From NCBI GenBank assembly GCA_913778765.1, contig CAJYXO010000148.1, forward strand, positions 41,154-105,153: DNA of 64,000 bases, in the 5' to 3' direction. The stretch is from an uncultured Massilia sp. Its GTDB lineage: Bacteria > Pseudomonadota > Gammaproteobacteria > Burkholderiales > Burkholderiaceae_D. The notes under the pieces are model-generated. The model had not been told where the DNA came from. It ran no database searches and worked only from the letters and a program-made list of their open reading frames with translations. Position numbers and translations under genes: made by a program. Shown here one piece after another: positions 20,640 to 29,978 of the stretch. The stretch's first letter is position 1, and each line of letters opens with the position of its first letter.

Positions 20640-21620
20640 TTAATGCGCGTGCCCGGCGTGGGCATGACCGTGGTCGTGATCGTGGTCATGATCTTCGTGC
20701 GTCTCATGCAGCGCACAGCTGCTGTGCTTCGTCGTCCCTTGCTCCACCTGCAGCGTGCAGTGATGGATCGCGAAATCCTCGCGCAGGTGCTCGACGATGT
20801 GGTCGATCGCCTCGTCGCCCGGATACCCGCCCGGCATCACCAGGTGGGCGGTCAGCGCCGTCTCGGTGGTGCTCATCGCCCAGATGTGGACGTCGTGCAC
20901 CTCGGTCACGCCGGCCTGCGAGGACAGGTAAGCCGTGACCCGGGTCGCGTCGACGCTGGCCGGCACGCCGGCCAGCGCCAGCTGCAGCGATTCCTTCAGC
21001 AGCGACCAGGTGCCGGCCACGATGATCACCACGATCACCAGGCTGACCGCCGGGTCGAGCCAGGTCCAGCCGGTGTACATCACCACCAGGCCCGCCACCA
21101 CCACGCCCAGCGACAAGGCCGCGTCGGCCGCCATGTGCAGGTAGGCGCCGCGCACGTTGATGTCGTCCTTGCTGCCGGCCATGAACAGCCAGGCCGAGAA
21201 GCCGTTGATCAGCACGCCCACCGCCGCCACGATCGACACCGTGGTGCCGGCCACCGGCTCCGGATGCGCGAAGCGGTGGATCGCCTCCCAGGCGATGGCG
21301 CCGCAGGCCACCATCAGCAGCAGGGCATTGCCCAGCGCCGCCAGGATCGAGGTGCCGCGCAGGCCGTAGGTGAAGCGGCGCGTCGGCGCGGCTTTCGCCA
21401 GCAGGGCCGCGCCCCAGGCCAGCGCCAGGCCGAGCACGTCGGACAGGTTGTGGCCGGCATCGGCCATCAGCGCGGTCGAATTGGCGATGAAGCCATAGAA
21501 GAATTCGATGGCGACGAAGGCGATGTTCAGGCCGATGGCCAGCACGAAGGCGCGGCCGGCGTCGGCCGGGGCAGGGTGGTGGTGGCCGTGGCCATGGTCG
21601 TGATTGTGGTGAAGGCTCAT
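20640..21620 (-). CDS. Cation diffusion facilitator (zinc/cadmium/cobalt efflux)
   Basis: Inner-membrane divalent-metal/proton antiporter of about 326 residues. It begins with a histidine-rich tail (HHNHDHGHGHHHP), has six hydrophobic helices, the metal-site pattern SLALMADAGHNLSDV-like (here STALMADAGHNLSDV) and VYISSQ-type cytoplasmic domain ending in DHDHDHGHAHAGHAH. The start ATG overlaps the stop of the ArsR gene upstream (ATGA), so the two form an operon controlled by the metal sensor. Confidence 0.92.
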   Translation of the reverse strand: MSLHHNHDHGHGHHHPAPADAGRAFVLAIGLNIAFVAIEFFYGFIANSTALMADAGHNLSDVLGLALAWGAALLAKAAPTRRFTYGLRGTSILAALGNALLLMVACGAIAWEAIHRFAHPEPVAGTTVSIVAAVGVLINGFSAWLFMAGSKDDINVRGAYLHMAADAALSLGVVVAGLVVMYTGWTWLDPAVSLVIVVIIVAGTWSLLKESLQLALAGVPASVDATRVTAYLSSQAGVTEVHDVHIWAMSTTETALTAHLVMPGGYPGDEAIDHIVEHLREDFAIHHCTLQVEQGTTKHSSCALHETHEDHDHDHDHGHAHAGHAH

Positions 21621-21940
21621 GCGTCCAGTCCGGTTGGTGAATGGGGTTCGGCGAGGTGTTCGAACATGTTGGCGAGCAGCCCGCTGATGTGGGCATCGGC
21701 GGCCGTGTAGAACACCTGCTTGCCCTGGCGCTCCGCCTTGACGATGCGCGCGGCGCGCAGCAGGCGCAAGTGGTGGCTGACCAGGGAGCTCGACAGTTCG
21801 AGGGCGGCGGCGATGTCGCCCACCGCGATCGGCTTGGCCAGGCAGGCGAGCACGATACGCAGGCGGGTCGGGTCGCCCAGCAGGTGGAAGAGGTCGGCCA
21901 GTTCGTCGACCAGGTAGTCGAAGTCGTGTGGAGTGCTCAT
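21617..21940 (-). CDS. ArsR/SmtB-family metal-sensing repressor
   Basis: Winged-helix repressor of about 107 residues with the recognition helix SSSLVSHHLRLLR. Near the C-terminus it has D-x-H-x10-H-x2-E (in DAHISGLLANMFEHLAE), the alpha5 zinc/cobalt site of SmtB and CzrA. It should release DNA when Zn(II) or Co(II) is high. An ATG at 21949 is also in frame but lies inside the operator, so I prefer ATG 21940. The downstream overlapping gene is its efflux pump. Confidence 0.9.
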   Translation of the reverse strand: MSTPHDFDYLVDELADLFHLLGDPTRLRIVLACLAKPIAVGDIAAALELSSSLVSHHLRLLRAARIVKAERQGKQVFYTAADAHISGLLANMFEHLAEPHSPTGLDA

Positions 21941-21944
21941 CTTT

Positions 21945-21970
21945 AACATGTGAAGAAGTGTTCATATGTT
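21945..21970 (-). promoter_or_regulatory. SmtB/CzrA-type 12-2-12 operator
   Basis: Imperfect inverted repeat of 12-base halves AACATGTGAAGA and TGTTCATATGTT separated by AG; ten of the twelve positions pair. Both the 12-2-12 layout and the ATATGAACA half match known ArsR/SmtB zinc operators. It sits at the start of the arsR-like gene, so autoregulation is expected. Confidence 0.75.
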
Positions 21971-22020
21971 AAGCGGGTTAGCTTGGTTATGCAAGAAGAG
22001 CCTGTATTTATCGCTTGACG

Positions 22021-22067
22021 AATGACCGCCGGTCATTAAATAATGACAAAATACTGACCAATGGTCA
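22021..22067 (+). promoter_or_regulatory. Twin TGACC-N3-GGTCA operators
   Basis: TGACCGCCGGTCA at 22023-22035 (inside the larger perfect 8-1-8 palindrome 22021-22037) and TGACCAATGGTCA at 22055-22067. Their centres are 32 bases apart, about three helical turns. They precede the SDR-tetR operon and are likely bound by its TetR product. Confidence 0.7.
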
Positions 22068-22089
22068 TTTAATTCGACGAGAGGATGCG

Positions 22090-22875
22090 ATGAAAGACCT
22101 GAAAGGACAATGGGCGCTGGTAACCGGCGCATCGAGCGGTTTCGGCGTGGACTTCGCGCACCTGCTGGCCGAGCGTGGGGCCAATGTGGTGCTGGCAGCA
22201 CGTTCGGTTGAGCCGATGGAAGGCCTGGCAACGGCGTTGCAGGCACAACATGGCGTACAAACGCATGTCGTCGGCATCGACCTCGCGCGTCCTGGCGTTG
22301 GCGTGGAACTGCGCGACCGGCTGGCGCGGGACGGCATTGCCATCGATGTCCTCGTCAACAATGCGGGCTATGGCGTGTATGGGGATTTCCTCGCGCAGCC
22401 GCTCGTACGCACCCTCGACATGATGCAGCTGAACATGCTGAGCCTCACCGAGCTGACGCATGCGTTTGCCGAAACGATGGTCCAGCGCGGCGGCGGCAAG
22501 ATTCTGCTGGTGGCCAGCATCGGCGGCTACCAGGCGACGCCCACCTATGCCGCCTACAGCGCCACCAAGGCCTATGTGCTGCTGTTCGGCGAAGCCCTGC
22601 ATGAAGAGCTGAAGCGGCGTGGCGTCACCGTCACCGTGCTGTCGCCCGGGATCACGGCGACGCGCTTCCTCGAAGTCTCCGGGCAGAAGCCGACGCTCTA
22701 CCAGCGCATGGTCATGATGCAGAGCCGTCCGGTAGCGCGGCTGGGCCTGAAGGCACTATACTCCGGACGCGCGTCGATCGTGCCAGGCTGGCTGAATGCC
22801 TTGACTGCCTGGTCGAACCGGCTCATGCCGCGCATGGTGCAGCGGCGTGTCGCCTTTGCGCTGATGAAGAACTAG
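22090..22875 (+). CDS. Short-chain dehydrogenase/reductase
   Basis: NAD(P)-dependent oxidoreductase of 261 residues: TGASSGFG cofactor loop near the N-terminus, NNAGYG, a Ser in VASIGGY, and the catalytic YSATK (YxxxK). The C-terminal part is basic and hydrophobic (LTAWSNRLMPRMVQRR), suggesting loose membrane association. AGAGG before ATG 22090 selects this start. Substrate unknown. It is followed after 7 bases by a TetR regulator, whose ligand is probably related to the substrate. Confidence 0.9.
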   Translation: MKDLKGQWALVTGASSGFGVDFAHLLAERGANVVLAARSVEPMEGLATALQAQHGVQTHVVGIDLARPGVGVELRDRLARDGIAIDVLVNNAGYGVYGDFLAQPLVRTLDMMQLNMLSLTELTHAFAETMVQRGGGKILLVASIGGYQATPTYAAYSATKAYVLLFGEALHEELKRRGVTVTVLSPGITATRFLEVSGQKPTLYQRMVMMQSRPVARLGLKALYSGRASIVPGWLNALTAWSNRLMPRMVQRRVAFALMKN

Positions 22876-22882
22876 GAGTGCC

Positions 22883-23527
22883 GTGGCACGCAACGCATTG
22901 AGTGAAGACGAACGGGAAAGCCGCCGGCAAATCCTGCTGGAGGCGGCGCATCGCCTGTACCGCGAGCGCGGCGTGCTGCCGCCCGTCGCCGACATCGCGA
23001 CTGCGGCCGGTCTGGCCAAAGGCACGGTCTATCTGTACTTCCGGACCAAGGAAGAGATCTTCGTGGCCCTGCTCGAAGACGGTTTTGCCCGGCTGTTCGC
23101 GGCGCTCGGTCCGGTGCTGGACGGCTTGCCGCGTGGCGGCGCGGCGGTGGCGGCGCAGTTTGCGCGCCACTTCGGACAGCTGGTTGCCGCCAGCGGCGAC
23201 CTGCTGCCGCTGGCGGCGCTGGCCAATGCCGTGCTCGAACAGAACCTGCCGGTCGAACCGATGCGGCGCTTCAAGACGGCGCTGGCGCAGGGCATCGCCG
23301 CTGCCGGCGCGCGGCTGGAAGCGCATACCGGACTGGCGCCCGCCGGCAGCGGCGAGACGCTGCTGCTCCACACCTACGCGCTCACGCTCGGCCTGTGGCA
23401 GGCGCTGTCCTATCCGGCGGCATTGAAGATCCTGCTGAAGGAGCCTGAACTGCGTGGGTTGGACCGCGATTTCGCCAACGAGCTGGAAAACGCCATTGCC
23501 GCCCTATGGCGCGGCGCCTTCCACTAA
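22883..23527 (+). CDS. TetR-family transcriptional regulator
   Basis: A 214-residue repressor starting at GTG 22883 behind AGGAG. The N-terminal helix-turn-helix is clear (RRQILLEAAHRLYRERG, DIATAAGLAKGTVYLYFRTKEEIF). The C-terminal domain is ligand-binding and not assignable. It likely binds the two TGACC-N3-GGTCA sites upstream of the operon. Confidence 0.9.
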   Translation: MARNALSEDERESRRQILLEAAHRLYRERGVLPPVADIATAAGLAKGTVYLYFRTKEEIFVALLEDGFARLFAALGPVLDGLPRGGAAVAAQFARHFGQLVAASGDLLPLAALANAVLEQNLPVEPMRRFKTALAQGIAAAGARLEAHTGLAPAGSGETLLLHTYALTLGLWQALSYPAALKILLKEPELRGLDRDFANELENAIAALWRGAFH

Positions 23528-23528
23528 A

Positions 23529-26336
23529 TCAAGGCACCTGCCCATCCGCATCCCGCATCTCCACCTGCCCCAGGCCCAGATCCTTCAACTGCGGCAGCAC
23601 CTTCGCCTTGTCCCCTACGGCAATCACCTTCATCCGCTCCGGCGCCAGATACTTGTTCGCCACCGCCTGCACCTGCGCCGCCGTCACCCGCCGGAACTGG
23701 TCCGGCAAACCACGCCAATAGTCGGGCGGCAGGTCGAACACATAGGTCTCCGCCAGGCTCGCGCCGATCGCGCTGTTGGTCTCGAACTGCCCCGGCAGCG
23801 AATACACCTGCGAATCGCGTGCGCCCGCCAGTTCGGACGCCGGCAGCGGCGATGCGCGCATCCCGCGCACTTCCTTGAAGATCTCGGCCACCGAGGGCCC
23901 GGTGACGTCGGTGCGCACGCTGCCGGCGATCGCGAAGGATCCCGGCGTGCGGTCGTAGCGGAAGCCCGAGAACACGCCGTAGCTGTAGCCCTTTTCTTCG
24001 CGCAGGTTCAGGTTGATGCGGCTCGAGAACAGGCCGCCGAGGGCCGCGTTCATGACCTGCATGGCCGGGTAGTCCGGGGTCTTGCGGCTGGCGCCGAGCA
24101 GGGTCATGCGCAGCGCGGTCTGCGGCGCGCCCGGCTTGTCGACCATGACCAGGCGCGCCTTGGTTCCTTCCGCGTCGCCCGGCAGCACTGGGGACGGCAG
24201 GATGCGCGGCCAGCCGCCGAAGCGCGCCTCGGCCATGCCGCGCAGCTCGTCCAGCGTGATGTCGCCGGAGACGATCAGGGCCGCGTTGGCCGGCACGTAG
24301 TGGCGGCGCCAGAACTGGTACAGGTCGTCGCGGGTCACGGCGCGGATCGCCTGCTCGGTGCCGAGCTGGCCGTAGCCGTAGGGGTGCTTCGCGCCGTACA
24401 GCGCGGAGGCAGCAGCGACCGCCGCCACCGCCTCCGGGTTGTCGCGCTGCTGGGTCAGGGCGCCGATGCGATCCGCGCGCTGGCGCTCGACTTCGGCGGT
24501 GGGGAAGGCCGGGTGCTGGACCACGTCGGCCAGCACGTCCAGCGCCTGGGCAAAGGTCGAGCGCAGCGACAGCAGCGACACCGTCGACGAATCCGTGCTG
24601 CTGGCGCTGCCGAGGAAGGCGCCCAGCTGGGCGATCTCGTCGGCGATGCGCGGCGCGCTGCGGGTGGCCGTGCCTTCCTCCAGCAGCTGCGCCGTGAAGC
24701 CGGCCAGGCCGGGCTGGTCGTCCGGGTTGGCGTCGGAGCCGCTTTTTACCACCAGCTCGGCCGCCACCAGCGGCAGCGCCGGGTTGTGGTGGTGGATCAC
24801 GCGCAGGCCGTTCGCCAGCCGGAAGCTCTCGCCCTGCGGCAGCGTGAACTTCGGCGCCGGGCCGGCCTTCGGCGGCTGGCGGCGCCAGGCTTCGTCGCGG
24901 TTGATGCCGGCGGCGGCGGTTTTCGCGGCAGCCTTCACCGGCTGCGCGGCCGGATCGGGACCCAGTTCCGGCTTGCCCGGCACGCCCGCCACCAGCACGC
25001 GCGCATTCGGCTGCAGGTAGCTGCGCGCCACGCGCTGCACGTCGGCGGCGGTGACGCGGCGCAGGCGCGCGATGTCCTTCGGCAGGTAGCCCGGGTCGCC
25101 GGTGTACTGGTTGTACTGGTTGACCTGGTTGGCCAGGCCGGCGCCGCCCAGCTTCTCGATCGAGGTCAGCATCGCGGTCTCGATCGTGTTGCGGGCGCGT
25201 TCGACTTCCGCATCGGAAGGGCCGTTGTCGCGCAGCGCTTTCAATTCGGCGTCGATGCCGGTTTCCAGTGCGATCGGCTCGACGCCGGGACGGGCCGTCA
25301 CGTCGATCATGAAAGTGGAGACGAGGGCGTTCGAGTTCTGCGCCGCCGCGGTGTCCTGGGCGATCTGGCGTTCGTACACCAGCGATTTGTACAGCCTTCC
25401 GGCCTTGCCGCCGGCCAGGATCTGGGCCGTGACGGCCAGTTCGGCATCGCCCGGCTGGTAGGCGGGCGGCGTCAGCCAGGCCATGTAGACGCGCGGCAGT
25501 TCGATGCGGTCCGCCACCGTCAGGCGGCGCTCGCGGGTGATCGGCGGCGTCGCCACATTGGGTTTCGCTACCGGCGCGCTGCGCTTGAAGCTGCCGAAAT
25601 ACTTCGCCACCAGGGCGCGCGTTTTCGCCTTGTCGATGTCGCCGGCGATCACGATGCTGGCGTTGTTCGGACCGTAGTAGCGGGTGAAGAAGTCGCGCAC
25701 GTCGGCCAGTTTCGCGTTCTGGATGTCGGCGTGCGAGCCGATCACCGAGGCGTAATACGGGTGGCTCTTCGGGAACAGCGCGTGGTTCATCGCCTCTTCG
25801 ACGATGCCGTAGGGGCGGTTCTCGACGCTCTGGCGGCGCTCGTTGCGCACCACGTCCTGCTGGTTCGACAGCGCGGCCTGGTCGAGCACGTCGAGCAGGT
25901 AGCCCATGCGGTCGGCATGCACCCACAGCGCCAGTTCCAGTTGGTTCGAAGGCACGGTGTCGTAGTAGTTGGTGCGGTCGTAGTCGGTGCTGCCGTTGCT
26001 GTCGGTGGCGCCGGCGCCTTCCAGCAGGCGGTCGGCCAGGCCGCGCGGGACGTGCCGGGTGGCGGCGAACATCATGTGCTCGAACAGGTGGGCGAAGCCG
26101 GTCAGCCCCGGCGCCTCGTTGGCGGGGCCGACGTGGTACCAGATGTTGACCGCGACGATGGGCAGGCGGTGGTCCTCGACCAGGATCAGTTCCAGGCCGT
26201 TCGGCAGCGTGGTCTTCTCGAAGGCGATCTGGGGCAGGGCGGTGGCCGGGGCCACGGTCTGGGCCGGGACGGACGGCGCCGCGACGGCCAGCATCAGGGC
26301 CAGGGAAGTCAGCAGCGTCGGCAGGCGGGTGTTCAT
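23529..26336 (-). CDS. Periplasmic M16 (insulinase/pitrilysin-like) zinc peptidase
   Basis: A 935-residue protein with signal peptide (MNTRLPTLLTSLALMLAVAAP) and two tandem M16 halves. The first carries the inverted zinc motif HLFEH in GFAHLFEHMMFA and the distal Glu in RNERRQSVENRPYG; the second half (from about residue 480) has FTAQLLEEGT in place of HxxEH and is non-catalytic, as in single-chain M16 proteases. GGAG before ATG 26336 defines the start. It sits 14 bases downstream of the phosphatase gene, likely one operon. Confidence 0.92.
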   Translation of the reverse strand: MNTRLPTLLTSLALMLAVAAPSVPAQTVAPATALPQIAFEKTTLPNGLELILVEDHRLPIVAVNIWYHVGPANEAPGLTGFAHLFEHMMFAATRHVPRGLADRLLEGAGATDSNGSTDYDRTNYYDTVPSNQLELALWVHADRMGYLLDVLDQAALSNQQDVVRNERRQSVENRPYGIVEEAMNHALFPKSHPYYASVIGSHADIQNAKLADVRDFFTRYYGPNNASIVIAGDIDKAKTRALVAKYFGSFKRSAPVAKPNVATPPITRERRLTVADRIELPRVYMAWLTPPAYQPGDAELAVTAQILAGGKAGRLYKSLVYERQIAQDTAAAQNSNALVSTFMIDVTARPGVEPIALETGIDAELKALRDNGPSDAEVERARNTIETAMLTSIEKLGGAGLANQVNQYNQYTGDPGYLPKDIARLRRVTAADVQRVARSYLQPNARVLVAGVPGKPELGPDPAAQPVKAAAKTAAAGINRDEAWRRQPPKAGPAPKFTLPQGESFRLANGLRVIHHHNPALPLVAAELVVKSGSDANPDDQPGLAGFTAQLLEEGTATRSAPRIADEIAQLGAFLGSASSTDSSTVSLLSLRSTFAQALDVLADVVQHPAFPTAEVERQRADRIGALTQQRDNPEAVAAVAAASALYGAKHPYGYGQLGTEQAIRAVTRDDLYQFWRRHYVPANAALIVSGDITLDELRGMAEARFGGWPRILPSPVLPGDAEGTKARLVMVDKPGAPQTALRMTLLGASRKTPDYPAMQVMNAALGGLFSSRINLNLREEKGYSYGVFSGFRYDRTPGSFAIAGSVRTDVTGPSVAEIFKEVRGMRASPLPASELAGARDSQVYSLPGQFETNSAIGASLAETYVFDLPPDYWRGLPDQFRRVTAAQVQAVANKYLAPERMKVIAVGDKAKVLPQLKDLGLGQVEMRDADGQVP

Positions 26337-26350
26337 GCGGGCTCCGTGCA

Positions 26351-27244
26351 TCATGAATGGCAGACATCGCCGCCGCGGTCCGGCGGCGGCAGGCCGAGCG
26401 TGGTGAGCCGGGCGGACTCCAGGAATTCCCATTCGTAGCGGCCGTCCAGCAGGCGCAGGCGCAGCACGCCGGTGCGGCCGCTGTCGCGCATTTCACTGTG
26501 ATCGACGGTCAGCAGGAACGGTGTCGGGTAGGCGCCGCCGGTGCCGACCACGAACTGGCGCATGCCGCGTGCGCGGTCGAGACGGCCGTCGGCGTCCTGC
26601 GGCGCGAAACGTTCGTAGTCGTGGTCGTGGCCGGACAGCACCAGTTCGGCGCCGGCCTCCATCAAGAGGCGCCAGGCGTCGCGCATCTTCGGGATGCTGC
26701 CATGGCCGCCGGAGCTGTACAGCGGATGGTGCCAGAACGCCAGCGTGCAGCGCGCCGGATGGCTGGCCAGGTCGGCGCGCAGCCATGCGATCTGGGCCTG
26801 GTGGGCGGCGGGCTGCAGGTTGCTGTCGAGCGAGACGATGTGCCAGCCTTCGATATCCAGGCTGTAGTAGCCGCGCCCGGCGCGTTCGCCGAAGTAGGCG
26901 AAGTAGGGCGCGGCCTGCGGCGTGTAATACTCGTGGTTGCCGGGCGCCGGCCAGGTGCGGTCCTTGAAGCGGCCCCAGGTCGGTTCGTAGCAGTCGCTGA
27001 ATTCCTTCGCCCGGCCGCGCGGATAGGTATGGTCGCCCAGGGTCAGCACCATCGCGTACGGATCGGCGGCCAGGCCTGCGGCCACGGTGCGGGCGGTATC
27101 GGCCGCGCCGGCATAGGCGGCGTCGGGATAGGCGCAGCGGGCGATGTCGCCGGCCGCATAGACGGTCGTGTCCGCGGATGCCGAGGCAGCCAGCAGCAGG
27201 CTGCCGATTGCCGCCAGGCCTGCGCGTGTCGCGAAAGCCGGCAC
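26351..27244 (-). CDS. Secreted metallophosphoesterase (purple-acid-phosphatase-like)
   Basis: A 297-residue protein with a signal peptide ending ASASAD and the full calcineurin-like metal set: AAGDIARC, LTLGDHTY, APGNHEYY, FWHHPLY and SGHDHDYERF. The arrangement resembles small purple acid phosphatases. Substrate unknown; export suggests phosphomonoesters in the periplasm. It is 3 bases downstream of the CinA-type gene and upstream of the M16 peptidase. Confidence 0.87.
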   Translation of the reverse strand: MPAFATRAGLAAIGSLLLAASASADTTVYAAGDIARCAYPDAAYAGAADTARTVAAGLAADPYAMVLTLGDHTYPRGRAKEFSDCYEPTWGRFKDRTWPAPGNHEYYTPQAAPYFAYFGERAGRGYYSLDIEGWHIVSLDSNLQPAAHQAQIAWLRADLASHPARCTLAFWHHPLYSSGGHGSIPKMRDAWRLLMEAGAELVLSGHDHDYERFAPQDADGRLDRARGMRQFVVGTGGAYPTPFLLTVDHSEMRDSGRTGVLRLRLLDGRYEWEFLESARLTTLGLPPPDRGGDVCHS

Positions 27245-27247
27245 CCC

Positions 27248-27730
27248 TTACTCGAGGAAGCGCAGCAATCCGGCCAGGGCGTGGGCCACGGTCTGTTCGC
27301 GCACGGCGCGGCGGTCGCCCTGGAATACCAGGCGCTCGGTATAGGTGGCGCCGCCCTTCGACCAGCCGAAGCAGACGGTGCCGACCGGCTTGCCCGGCAC
27401 GGCGCCGGTGGGGCCGGCGATGCCGGTGGTCGACACGGCGACGTCGGCGTTGCTGTTCGCGACCGCGCTCTCGGCCATTGCCGCGGCCACCTCGACGCTG
27501 ACGGAGCCGAACTGCGCGATCAGCGCGGCCGGCACGTCCAGCATCTCGGTCTTGGAAGCGTTCGAATAGGTCACGAAACCGCACTCGAACCAGCCGGTCG
27601 ATCCGGGGATCTCGGTAATCGCCTGGGACACGCCGCCGCCGGTGCAGGACTCGGCGGTGGCCAGCAGCAGCCCCTTCGTTTCCAGCAGCTTGCCGACCTT
27701 GGCCGCCAGTTCAAGAATAGTGTTCTCCAT
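27248..27730 (-). CDS. pncC: CinA-family nicotinamide-nucleotide amidohydrolase
   Basis: Stand-alone CinA C-terminal domain of 160 residues that deamidates NMN to NaMN in pyridine-nucleotide salvage. Signatures are ATAESCTGGGVSQAIT, VTYSNASKTEML and VSTTGIAGPTGAVPGKPVGTV, the last shown in part as TGIAGPTGAVPGKPVG. GGGGGAGCGAG before ATG 27730 supports that start; the longer frame has no family match. Confidence 0.92.
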   Translation of the reverse strand: MENTILELAAKVGKLLETKGLLLATAESCTGGGVSQAITEIPGSTGWFECGFVTYSNASKTEMLDVPAALIAQFGSVSVEVAAAMAESAVANSNADVAVSTTGIAGPTGAVPGKPVGTVCFGWSKGGATYTERLVFQGDRRAVREQTVAHALAGLLRFLE

Positions 27731-27884
27731 CTCGCTCCCCCTGTTGATCGTCCGTCGGACCATTCTAGCGCGCCTCGGTGCGGTGTGCGCTAAAACAATA
27801 GTGCAATTTTTGCATGTCGTTCCGTGCGACATCGTTCTGAAACCTGCTGCTATTCTGCTCGCCTTGCTTAGAAGTAGGAATCAC

Positions 27885-27934
27885 ATGTCGCTCGCACGTT
27901 TCACGACGCTGGTGCGGCGCATGGCGGAGGCGGC

Positions 27935-27938
<4 letters not shown>
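27885..27938 (+). CDS. Possible 17-residue leader peptide before the hybrid kinase
   Basis: ATG 27885 follows TAGGAATCAC, a reasonable ribosome-binding site, and encodes MSLARFTTLVRRMAEAA. Its TGA overlaps the kinase start as ATGA (27935-27938). This may be a coupling leader or simply the reason an in-frame start works here. Too short to judge by coding statistics. Confidence 0.3.
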
Positions 27939-29968
<2,030 letters not shown>

Positions 29969-29978
29969 GGACAGCACC

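Noticed and set aside
23524..26496. 990-codon frame on the same strand as the M16 peptidase
   Set aside because: It is the shifted-frame shadow of the peptidase gene; only the 23529-26336 frame has a signal peptide and HLFEH.
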